Of a DNA stretch of 63,967 nucleotides, positions 33,507 through 40,942 are shown one piece after another. The number at the start of each line of letters is the position of its first letter. Position 1 is the first letter of the stretch. The translations under genes were made by a program, and so were the position numbers. The notes beneath the pieces are model-generated. The model did not search any database and was not told the DNA's origin. It saw only the letters and a list, made by a program, of their open reading frames with translations. Source of the DNA: Acidobacteriota bacterium (GTDB lineage: Bacteria > Acidobacteriota > Terriglobia > UBA7540); contig PLSX01000058.1 of assembly GCA_003165315.1 (NCBI GenBank), positions 4,376 through 68,342 of the forward strand, read 5' to 3'.

Positions 33507-34487
33507 CTAGATTTTCTTCATAATGTCGCTCAGGATCTGCTTGCCGTGAAAGCGGCCGTTTTCAATGAAGATTTCATTGGTGTCCCTGCCGGCGATGATG
33601 ACCCCGGCAAGATAAATTCCGGGCACATTGCTTTCCAGGGTTTCAGTATTACATTGGGGACGTTGGGTTGTGGGATCAATTTCCACGCCGATATCACGGA
33701 GAAAGCCAAAGTCCGGATGGTATCCGGTGAGTGCGAACACATAATCGTTCTCAATTCGCACTGTTTCACCGTTGTTTTGCTCGACGCAAATGGACCGCAG
33801 AGCAATCTCCGTTACCGAAGACTGGGCGAAGGGGCGAATCGAGCCCTCGTTGATACGATTCTCGATGTCGGGCCGAATCCAGTATTTTATGTGAGAGCTG
33901 AGTTCCGGTTCGCGATAAATCATGGTGACCTCCGCCCCATGCCGCCAGAGATCGAGGCAGGCAACGGCGGCAGAATTCGCCCCGCCAATCACGGCAACTT
34001 TACGCCGGTAGTAGGGATGCGGATCAGTGTAATAGTGGGAGACTTTGGGAAGGTCCTCACCCGGAATACCCATCAGGTTGGGCAAATCATAGTAACCCGT
34101 GGCGATGATAGCGGTCTTGGTGATGTATTCACTCGCGTGGCCGTCGGTGGTTTGGGTCCGAACATGGTAACCGCCGCCATGCCCGCGAATCCCCACCACC
34201 CGCTCCTGAAAATGGATGGGCAGGCGGTAGAAGTCCGCAACGCGGCGGTAATATTCCAAAGCCTCGGCGCGATGGGGCTTGGTGTTCAGGCTGGGAAGCG
34301 GCAAGTCGCCAATCTCGAGGCGCTCGCGTGAAGTGAAAAAAGTCATGGTGCTCGGGTAGTTGTAGATCGAATTCACCAGCACACCTTTTTCCACAACAAG
34401 AAACTTCAGGTTGTTGGCAGCCGCTTCAATGGCACATGCCAGTCCCGTTGGTCCCGCGCCGACAATCAGGATATCCAGAGATTCCAT
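33507..34487 (-). CDS. ypdA: YpdA-family putative bacillithiol disulfide reductase
   Basis: NADPH/FAD-dependent reductase, 326 residues, that in Firmicutes reduces oxidised bacillithiol. FAD-binding motif ILIVGAGPTGLACAIEA at the start, NAD(P)-binding motif KVAVIGGANSAAVACLDLWR at about residue 165, and the second FAD motif ESNVPGIYLAGVIIAG near the C-terminus. The family-specific NYPSTMTFFTSRERLEIG is present. There is no CxxC redox pair, as expected for YpdA and unlike thioredoxin reductase. Its ATG overlaps the stop of the upstream gene (TGATG), so translation is coupled. Confidence 0.92.
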   Translation of the reverse strand: MESLDILIVGAGPTGLACAIEAAANNLKFLVVEKGVLVNSIYNYPSTMTFFTSRERLEIGDLPLPSLNTKPHRAEALEYYRRVADFYRLPIHFQERVVGIRGHGGGYHVRTQTTDGHASEYITKTAIIATGYYDLPNLMGIPGEDLPKVSHYYTDPHPYYRRKVAVIGGANSAAVACLDLWRHGAEVTMIYREPELSSHIKYWIRPDIENRINEGSIRPFAQSSVTEIALRSICVEQNNGETVRIENDYVFALTGYHPDFGFLRDIGVEIDPTTQRPQCNTETLESNVPGIYLAGVIIAGRDTNEIFIENGRFHGKQILSDIMKKI

Positions 34488-34843
34488 CACTGTTTCGCAC
34501 TCTCCACCAGCAGTTCACCCAGTTCCTTTTTTATGCTTTCGTAGCTGGCCAGCAGCTCGGGCGTTGCGGACACCCGCTCATTCTTCCAGACAAACGCTTT
34601 GCCGCCCTGGCGCTCAATCAGGACGCCAACTCCGCTGCCCAGGTGGTATCCCAAGCTTCCAAATTGCTGCACCCTGCCGCGGGAAATGTCGAGCAAGGCT
34701 ACGAATCCTGCCTTTTCCACCGCAGGGTAACGCGCAAACTGCTCAAAGGTAATGAATTGAAAACCAGCTTTCAGCAGACGTTCCAGACAGGCAACCTGCG
34801 TTACCGTCAATGAACAAGGTGTGGGGTCAGGCACGCTCCTCAC
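34487..34843 (-). CDS. hypothetical protein translationally coupled to ypdA
   Basis: About 118 residues, not recognised. The core reads LLKAGFQFITFEQFARYPAV, then EKAGFVALLDISRGRVQQFG and LGYHLGSGVGVLIERQGGKA, soluble and mixed alpha/beta in appearance. GTG starts at 34843 or 34834 both lie within the end of the GNAT gene; the longer open frame upstream is out of line with that gene and rejected. It overlaps GNAT at its start and ypdA at its stop, so the three genes form a tight unit. A role in thiol redox is only a neighbourhood inference. Confidence 0.68.
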   Translation of the reverse strand: MRSVPDPTPCSLTVTQVACLERLLKAGFQFITFEQFARYPAVEKAGFVALLDISRGRVQQFGSLGYHLGSGVGVLIERQGGKAFVWKNERVSATPELLASYESIKKELGELLVESAKQ

Positions 34844-35396
34844 CTTTGGTCCTCGCGGCGTTGAAAATCTCACGCGTGATGGCGTAGACCACAACACGGA
34901 TTCCTTTATGCACCGCCTCATTTTCAAAGCGCATGCCGAGCTTCTCCATCACATGCAGGGAATCACGGTTGGCCGATTGGGCGATGGCCACGATGCGTTC
35001 GAAATTGCTGACGTCGAATCCGTAAGCCAGCGCTTGGCGGGCGGCATCCGTGGCCAGTCCCTGCCCCCAGTGTGAAGGCGCCAACCACCAGCCGATTTCC
35101 ACATCAGGCCCTTCGGGCAAGCGTTGCAGGCCGCAGATTCCAATCAGCATGTCGCTGTCTTTCGGCATCAGCTTCCAAAGGCAAATCCCGTGCTTCTCCC
35201 AGTTTTCAATCTGGCGGTTCACAAATTCTTTAATGCGCCCTTCCGGCCAAGGAACACCTGTCCCCAGATAACGCACCACCAGGGGGTCCGAGGTAAGCTT
35301 GCGAAACTCCTCCCAGTCCTCCTTCACCCAGGTTGCGAAACGCAGGCGGTTCGTTTCCAGAATAATTTGTTGAGTCCGGTCTTCCAAACCATCCAT
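34827..35396 (-). CDS. GNAT-family (RimJ/RimL-like) N-acetyltransferase
   Basis: 189-residue acetyl-CoA-dependent transferase. Motifs: ILETNRLRFATWVKEDWEEF at the start, GICGLQRLPEGPDVEIGWWL, then SHWGQGLATDAARQALAYGF (the acetyl-CoA loop), and NRDSLHVMEKLGMRFE. The ribosomal-protein acetyltransferase subgroup is the nearest by eye, but the substrate cannot be assigned. ATG 35396 with GGGAGG 6 nt upstream is chosen. It overlaps the following small gene. Confidence 0.9.
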   Translation of the reverse strand: MDGLEDRTQQIILETNRLRFATWVKEDWEEFRKLTSDPLVVRYLGTGVPWPEGRIKEFVNRQIENWEKHGICLWKLMPKDSDMLIGICGLQRLPEGPDVEIGWWLAPSHWGQGLATDAARQALAYGFDVSNFERIVAIAQSANRDSLHVMEKLGMRFENEAVHKGIRVVVYAITREIFNAARTKGEERA

Positions 35397-35450
35397 GTGA
35401 ATCCTCCCTTGGACTTGCACTAACCTTCGCCCTCCCCCAAAGAGTGAAAC

Positions 35451-35894
35451 TCAAACCGTCCCGTTGCGCGCCTGCCACTCGGCATAATCACCAGAAGCAA
35501 TTCTCCGATGGCCAGCCCTCGAGGGGGCCGACAACCAGTAAATCCACGCTTCCTTACAGGAACCATTTGGCAGAAATACTGGCGTGAGCGCCCGAACAAA
35601 TTCGCTTCGATCCGGCGCTTCAGGAATGAAGCCTTCCACTTGGTCCAGAACTTTCAAGTCATGGAAGGTGCGGCGCAATTGGAACAACTCGCCGCACACC
35701 CACTTCCCTTTTCCTATGACGGGCCTCGCGCCGGGATAGCTTCCCAAATCGAAAAGCTCCGCGGCAACCTCCGCTTCCGACAGAAAAAGCGCGCCCAGAC
35801 GTTCCAAATGGTGATGCAGCCTCAAGCCGCGGCGCAGCGTGCCATAAACAAGCAACCGTTGGCAGTCCCCCGCCCCATCCGGCTCCGGAATCAT
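35451..35894 (-). CDS. gamma-glutamylcyclotransferase-like (AIG2/GGCT) protein
   Basis: 147 residues with the hallmark substrate-binding loop LLVYGTLRRGLRLHHHL near the N-terminus and the GELFQL strand typical of the fold. Members release 5-oxoproline from gamma-glutamyl compounds or act on gamma-glutamylamines; activity here is inferred from fold only. ATG 35894 has AGGGG 9 nt upstream; a GTG at 35963 would give 170 residues. A stretch with an acidic residue, KVLDQVEGFIPEA, holds the likely catalytic Glu. Confidence 0.82.
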   Translation of the reverse strand: MIPEPDGAGDCQRLLVYGTLRRGLRLHHHLERLGALFLSEAEVAAELFDLGSYPGARPVIGKGKWVCGELFQLRRTFHDLKVLDQVEGFIPEAPDRSEFVRALTPVFLPNGSCKEAWIYWLSAPSRAGHRRIASGDYAEWQARNGTV

Positions 35895-36001
35895 GCCGCG
35901 CAACCCCTGGCCGGCGCTTGTGAATTCTGGCGCAAGAGCATCATGTCCTGATTCAGCCCCCACCGAATCCCGCTATTCCATTGACAAGCTGTAACCGGAA
36001 A

Positions 36002-36826
36002 TCAAGTTTCAGTTTCCAGCGATTCGATGATGCGGCGCAGGGCGGATACAATTTCCTCCCGCTCCACACTACCCTTGCGGAATTTCAGAGTCAGCTTGAA
36101 TTCCTTGGCGGGAGGGACGTAGTTAAAGACCGCATTGCGGGTCTTCTTCTCCGGGTTCCGTTCCGCGCGCGCCTGTTCGCGGTTCACCAGACCCAGGGCA
36201 AAGCGGCGAACGAGGTCGCGCATTTTGACTTCGCTCGGCTGCCGCGCCACTTGCAGCAATTGGGATTTGGATAGCACGCCCGCTTCAATGCACTGCGCCT
36301 TTACCCCATCCGGAATGCTGCGCAGGCTCAAGGTTTCCGTTATTGAGGAGCGCGATTTGGCAATGCGGCCGGCAATCTCCTCGTGGGTCAGTTGAAATCG
36401 GTCCGCCAGTGCCTGCACTCCATCTGCCTCTTCAAAGGGGGTCAGATCTTTCCGTTGCAGGTTCTCTATGAGGGCGATCTCCATCGTCTCGCCGTCGTCC
36501 ACATCTTTTTCAATGCAGGGCAACTCGCGCAAGCCTGCGGCGCGAGAAGCGTGGAAGCGGCGCTCACCGGAGATAATCATGAACTTGTCGGATTCAGGCA
36601 AGTACCGCACCAGCAACGGTTCCAGAACACCCTTGTCACGCACGGAATCCGTAAGGCTTTGCAGGTCACCCAACTGCTTACGGGGCTGATCGGCATTGGG
36701 CTGAATTTGTTCAATGGGGATCATGCGGCCGATGGCGGCACCGCTACGCGAGATGATGTCTTCAACGTAGTGCGAGTTGTGCCGCATCGTGACGGTGACG
36801 GGTAAACCAGCACGTCTAACTGACAC
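36002..36826 (-). CDS. parB: ParB-family chromosome partitioning protein
   Basis: CTP-dependent DNA clamp that loads at parS and works with ParA. 274 residues from a GTG at 36826, chosen because AGGAGG lies 9 nt upstream inside parA; an ATG at 36787 has no ribosome site. The N-terminal domain includes IPIEQIQPNADQPRKQ, the CTP-binding SGERRFHASRAAGLRELP and ENLQRKDLTPFEEADG, followed by the helix-turn-helix LTHEEIAGRIAKSRSSITE. The C-terminal part is short. The start overlaps the parA stop by 11 nt. No TGTTTCACGTGAAACA parS site was seen in the window. Confidence 0.93.
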   Translation of the reverse strand: MSVRRAGLPVTVTMRHNSHYVEDIISRSGAAIGRMIPIEQIQPNADQPRKQLGDLQSLTDSVRDKGVLEPLLVRYLPESDKFMIISGERRFHASRAAGLRELPCIEKDVDDGETMEIALIENLQRKDLTPFEEADGVQALADRFQLTHEEIAGRIAKSRSSITETLSLRSIPDGVKAQCIEAGVLSKSQLLQVARQPSEVKMRDLVRRFALGLVNREQARAERNPEKKTRNAVFNYVPPAKEFKLTLKFRKGSVEREEIVSALRRIIESLETET

Positions 36827-37583
36827 GTTGCATAACCTCCTTGGCAAGTTGCGCGTACTCGATCGCCCCGCTGGAGTCGGGAGCAAAGCTGAAGATCGTC
36901 TCCTTGTAAGCCGGACTCTCCTCCAGACGCACGTTCTTGCCAATCACAGTCTTAAAAACTTTGTCCCCAAAGACTTGCCGCACCTGCTTGTAAATGTCTC
37001 TCGCCAGGTTGGTGCGTTTATCGTAGAGGGTCACAATAACACCCAGCAGCTGTAACTCCGGATTGGGACGGGCGCGAATGCGTTCCAAAGTCTCCAGCAA
37101 ATCGTCGGTCCCTTCCAACGAATAATAGGAAGCCTGAATGGGTACCAGCAGATAATTTGCCGCCACCAGGGCATTAACGGTAATAATTCCCAGGGCGGGC
37201 GGAGTATCAATTACGATCAAGTCAAAGTCCTCGCGGGCTCCCGCCAAGGCGTCCTTCAAACGGAAAGGGGCGTCAAACTGCCCCACCAGGTTCGCCTCCA
37301 ACTTGGCCAGTGAAATTTTGGCAGGCACCAGGCAAAGATTTGCGACTTTCGTGGGATGCACAACGTCTCGAACCGTCACCTTGGGATCCGAAAGCACATC
37401 GTAAATTGAGCCTCTGATCTCTTCTGGAGAGAAAAAAGTGAGCGTCGTGTTGGACTGGGGATCGAGGTCAATCAGCAGGGTGCGCCGATCCTTTAAGGCA
37501 AAGGCGGCGGCGAGATTTACCGACGTCGTGGTCTTTCCCACGCCGCCCTTCTGGTTCGCAATAGCGATTACGGTAGCAGCCAT
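36816..37583 (-). CDS. parA: ParA-family ATPase (Soj-like)
   Basis: 255-residue Walker-type ATPase that forms gradients on the nucleoid and pulls ParB-parS complexes. Deviant Walker A KGGVGKTT (about residues 12-19) with the signature lysine Lys12, the switch LLIDLDPQSN, and FDLIVIDTPPALG (Walker B). ATG 37583 begins MAATVIAIANQKGG; the upstream open frame is rejected. First gene of parAB, overlapping parB. Bacterial chromosomal parAB often lies by mnmG/rsmG, which are not adjacent here. Confidence 0.95.
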   Translation of the reverse strand: MAATVIAIANQKGGVGKTTTSVNLAAAFALKDRRTLLIDLDPQSNTTLTFFSPEEIRGSIYDVLSDPKVTVRDVVHPTKVANLCLVPAKISLAKLEANLVGQFDAPFRLKDALAGAREDFDLIVIDTPPALGIITVNALVAANYLLVPIQASYYSLEGTDDLLETLERIRARPNPELQLLGVIVTLYDKRTNLARDIYKQVRQVFGDKVFKTVIGKNVRLEESPAYKETIFSFAPDSSGAIEYAQLAKEVMQRVS

Positions 37584-37660
37584 TTTTCGAGACTCGTTAA
37601 ACAGGACACGGGAATCGGAGCACAGAACTGGCAAAACAATTCCTGGAGATGAGGACTTTA

Positions 37661-37684
37661 ATGCTCAATTCGTAATTCTTGATT
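37661..37684. repeat. AATTC-word filler upstream of parA
   Basis: Short spacer run containing CAATTCGTAATTCTTGATTG, of the same word family as at 1081-1178 and 19380-19412. Confidence 0.35.
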
Positions 37685-37691
37685 GAGGACG

Positions 37692-38177
37692 CTACATTTT
37701 ATACCTTCCCATGTCTTCGTCATTCAAATTCTCAAGCCACTTGCGCAATTCTTCGTTACTGACTTTATCGGCCGAGTTGCCGGAGTTTTTGGAGATCTTC
37801 AAGACTTCGTCGTCAACAAAGATCGGGCAATCCACGCGCAAAGCGAGCGCCAGGGCATCGCTGGGCCGGGAGTCGATCGACATCATCTCCCCATTCCGCT
37901 CCAACCAGATCAAGGCGTAGAAGGTATCATCGCGAAGTTCACTCACAACAACCTTTTGCACGTGCGTTTCGAGCCCCAGCAGGAGGTTTCTCAGCAGGTC
38001 ATGTGTCATGGGGCGCGGCGTAGTGACCTTTTCAATTTCCAAGGCAATGGCATTCGCTTCATAAATGCCCACCCAAATCGGCAGCACTGATTGTCCGCCT
38101 ACGTCCTTCAAGATCACAATCGGCATGTTAGTGACAGGGTCCATCACCAGACCGCGGATTTTCATTTCCACTTCCAT
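37692..38177 (-). CDS. bifunctional nuclease-domain (DUF151) protein
   Basis: 161-residue protein of the BFN/DUF151 family, some members of which are reported to have nuclease activity. Conserved parts: VILKDVGGQSVLPIWVGIYE, ANAIALEIEKVTTPRPMTHD, and SIDSRPSDALALALRVDCPI. The last 30 residues are acidic and family-specific in length. ATG 38177 with GGAGGG 5 nt upstream is preferred. It follows miaB by 23 nt on the same strand and was probably transcribed with it. Confidence 0.88.
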   Translation of the reverse strand: MEVEMKIRGLVMDPVTNMPIVILKDVGGQSVLPIWVGIYEANAIALEIEKVTTPRPMTHDLLRNLLLGLETHVQKVVVSELRDDTFYALIWLERNGEMMSIDSRPSDALALALRVDCPIFVDDEVLKISKNSGNSADKVSNEELRKWLENLNDEDMGRYKM

Positions 38178-38200
38178 GCAACCCTCCCCCGAAAATCGGG

Positions 38201-39628
38201 TCATTGACTCTTCGAATCAACTCTCTCGCCTACCAGGCTATTTGCCCCCGCCGAGATCACTCTGAGCCGACGGTAACACCCCACGTCAGACAATTCACCA
38301 GCGAAGTTGAGAACCTTGTTGCTGGTGGTCCTTCCAACAGCCTGCGCCAGGCGAGGCTGATAACCTTCCACCAGAACTTCGAAGGTCTGCCCCACCTGGG
38401 CCTGATTGCGCCGCAATTGAATCTGGCGCTGCACTTCCTGCAAGAATGCCAGACGTCGGCTTTTTTCTTCTTCCGCCACGGTATCTGCATATCCCAAAGC
38501 AACAGTATTGGGGCGCGGGGAAAAGGTGAAGGCGAAGACCTGATCGTACTCAACTTCCTTGAGTAAAGAAATCGTCTGTTCAAAATCGTCTTCGGTTTCG
38601 CCGCAAAATCCTGCGATGATATCCGTAGAGAGGCTGATGGGACGCCGCGCCTTGCGGACGTAATGAATCTTTTCCAGATATTCTTCGCGGGTATAGCCGC
38701 GCAACATTCGCGCCAGAAGGGGTGTTGAGCCTGCCTGCACTGGCAGGTGAATCTGATCGCAAAGCGCAGGGTGGGAATCGATGGCCTGCACAATGTCAGG
38801 GGTAAAGTATCGCGGGTGAGAAGTCGTAAAGCGCACACGCCGCACGCCGGCAACCTCTGCCGCGCGAGCAAGCAACTCAGCAAAGCTCCAACCGGCCGCT
38901 GCGGGATCCCGCCAGGCATTCACGATCTGGCCCAGAATCTGGATCTCCGTGTAGCCCGCATCCACCAGGCGGCGGCACTCCTCAATGATCTTAGCGCCTG
39001 CACGGCTCCGCTCCGGCCCACGCGTCATTGGCACAACGCAGAAAGCGCACCGCTGGTCGCAGCCTTCAATGATAGTCAGATAGGCGCGGAAGCGGTTGTC
39101 GCGGCGGGTCAGTTCGGTCTCAAAGCAATCCTCCGTATCCAGATCCAGTCCGGTCACGCGCCGCTTTCCCGATTCGACCTGTTCCAACAGCTCTGGCAAT
39201 TGTGTATAGCTGGCCGACCCGCAAACCAGACTGACCTCCGGGGCGCGCTCAAAAAAACGCTCGCCCTCCTGCTGTGCCAGGCAACCCAGCACACCAATGA
39301 TCTTGTTCTTGCTCCAACCCGCCTTGCGGAAGGCTCCCAAGCGCGAATAGACCTTATGCGCAGCCTTCTCACGAATGCTGCAGGTGTTGTAAAGAATGAT
39401 ATCTGCTTCCTGGTGGGTATCAACCGCGCGGTAACCTCTCGCCATCAACGCGCCCGCGACCTTCTCCGAATCGTGCACATTCATCTGGCAGCCGAAGGTT
39501 TCAACATAGAAAGTTCTGCCCTCACCCGCCGTTGCGGGGGCAGGCGCGAAATCCGCCGCGGAGAGCAACTCCGGCGTGACGCATCCCAGCGACGGAGCAC
39601 TGCCGATTTGGACCAATTCATTTCCCAT
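38201..39628 (-). CDS. miaB: tRNA-2-methylthio-N6-dimethylallyladenosine synthase MiaB
   Basis: Radical-SAM methylthiotransferase that thiomethylates i6A37 of tRNAs reading UNN codons. 475 residues. The N-terminal UPF0004 domain has cluster ligands Cys47 (ETFGCQMNVHDSE), Cys83 (YNTCSIREKAAH) and Cys116 (GVLGCLAQQEGE). The radical-SAM core has Cys190, Cys194 and Cys197 (GCDQRCAFCVVPMTRG), and the C-terminal TRAM region follows at about 400-460. ATG 39628 has a short non-conserved 40-residue N-terminal tail. Assigned MiaB rather than MtaB by ETFGCQMN and the PMTRG motif. Confidence 0.95.
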   Translation of the reverse strand: MGNELVQIGSAPSLGCVTPELLSAADFAPAPATAGEGRTFYVETFGCQMNVHDSEKVAGALMARGYRAVDTHQEADIILYNTCSIREKAAHKVYSRLGAFRKAGWSKNKIIGVLGCLAQQEGERFFERAPEVSLVCGSASYTQLPELLEQVESGKRRVTGLDLDTEDCFETELTRRDNRFRAYLTIIEGCDQRCAFCVVPMTRGPERSRAGAKIIEECRRLVDAGYTEIQILGQIVNAWRDPAAAGWSFAELLARAAEVAGVRRVRFTTSHPRYFTPDIVQAIDSHPALCDQIHLPVQAGSTPLLARMLRGYTREEYLEKIHYVRKARRPISLSTDIIAGFCGETEDDFEQTISLLKEVEYDQVFAFTFSPRPNTVALGYADTVAEEEKSRRLAFLQEVQRQIQLRRNQAQVGQTFEVLVEGYQPRLAQAVGRTTSNKVLNFAGELSDVGCYRRLRVISAGANSLVGERVDSKSQ

Positions 39629-39832
39629 TGAGCTTCGCTAAGCCAGCAAAAACAGTATAGCTTGAATCCCCAACTTTGAGTAGCAAGAGGGAGAAAGCCA
39701 TCGGTCCATCTCTTCAACGGACCATCGTGCCATCGAATCATTTAGATTTTTGTGTATTGAATTTCGAATCTGGAATTTAAATCTGGATTTTGGATTGGGG
39801 GTCAACGGAAGGTGCTTCTCCAGATTGGCAGA

Positions 39833-40840
39833 CTAATTTCCGACCTCATCCGAAGCCTTCGAATACGGATACGGGCACGGTAGTGCCACGGGTCGGGCGG
39901 TGACTGGCAATTTGCGCGAATACTTCAAGAGCCACTCCGTCACTCTATTTTCAAACTCCACAGGATCGGTTGCGAATGCTCCAGTGTGACCGGCGCCGGG
40001 AACCTGCCAGAATTCCATCACGCCTGAATGGTGGCTTAAAATTTTCTGGCAATGACGGACGGGGATGTTAAGGTCTTCCATGCCGTGAATCAGCAGGATT
40101 GGGACGCGGGTTGAGGACACAGCGGTGACGGGTGAGGCCCGGTCGAAATCAATCCCGTAACGCAGTCGCGCATAAAGAAAGGCTTCACTGACCAGAGGAG
40201 GAACGAGCATTCGGCCCACCCACGAATTGGCTCCCATCTTCTCCGCCAAGCGATCGTACGCGACCTCACGAAAACTGGAGTAGGGTGATTCCGCCACCAC
40301 AGCACAGAATCGCGAATCCGTTGACAAAGATTGCAACAGAATTGCCGCCCCCATCGATTCACCGAGCCCATATACACAACCTCGACCGTTCGACGTGGTC
40401 AACCAATCGACCCAGCGGCTGAGGTCGCGCGCTTCGTCAATGCCAAACGTTGCGATGTTGCCGCCGCTTTCCCCGTGGGCTCGCGCGTCAGGGTCAAGCA
40501 CCGCATAGTGGTGCTGGAGAAGCATGGGAATAAATCCTGCCATGCCGGCACGGTTGTCTCCATGCCCATGCAGGACAATAACCGCGTCACCGTTTCCCTG
40601 CTCCGGTCGGAATTCCCATGCCCGGAGAATCGTGCCGTCATAGGACGTTATCTGAACATCATCCAGCTTCGCATCCAAGTCCCGCGCGCCTTTTTCCGCA
40701 ATCGTACGGGTCTTTGCCGTCAACTGTTTGTGCGTGAGGTGCAGGATTCCTTCACAAAGCAAAGTCGCGGCTATGGTCTGGAGCGCCAGCACGCAAAAGA
40801 GTACCGCCGTTAGAATTTTGGAGACCTTTCGCATTGTCAT
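39833..40840 (-). CDS. membrane-anchored or exported alpha/beta hydrolase
   Basis: 335-residue serine hydrolase-type protein. An N-terminal hydrophobic segment (about residues 8-30) acts as signal or anchor. Catalytic features: oxyanion loop VIVLHGHGDNRAGM, nucleophile elbow GLGESMGAA, acid in LLIHGMEDLNIP, and His in PGAGHTGAF. The N-terminal DAKLDDVQITSYDGTILRAW matches the group of bacterial peptidase/esterase-like hydrolases, but substrate is unknown. Divergent from the glycosidase-like gene. Confidence 0.86.
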   Translation of the reverse strand: MTMRKVSKILTAVLFCVLALQTIAATLLCEGILHLTHKQLTAKTRTIAEKGARDLDAKLDDVQITSYDGTILRAWEFRPEQGNGDAVIVLHGHGDNRAGMAGFIPMLLQHHYAVLDPDARAHGESGGNIATFGIDEARDLSRWVDWLTTSNGRGCVYGLGESMGAAILLQSLSTDSRFCAVVAESPYSSFREVAYDRLAEKMGANSWVGRMLVPPLVSEAFLYARLRYGIDFDRASPVTAVSSTRVPILLIHGMEDLNIPVRHCQKILSHHSGVMEFWQVPGAGHTGAFATDPVEFENRVTEWLLKYSRKLPVTARPVALPCPYPYSKASDEVGN

Positions 40841-40942
40841 AGTGTCATACGGAAGTAGCGACCAGCTTGTTCATTCAAACTTTGAAGTATATAGTTGCCG
40901 TGAATTGAACCCGAATTTGAATCCCTACAGAGAACCTATCCC

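Noticed and set aside
36002-37691. parS site near parAB
   Set aside because: No TGTTTCACGTGAAACA or close variant was found in or around the genes.
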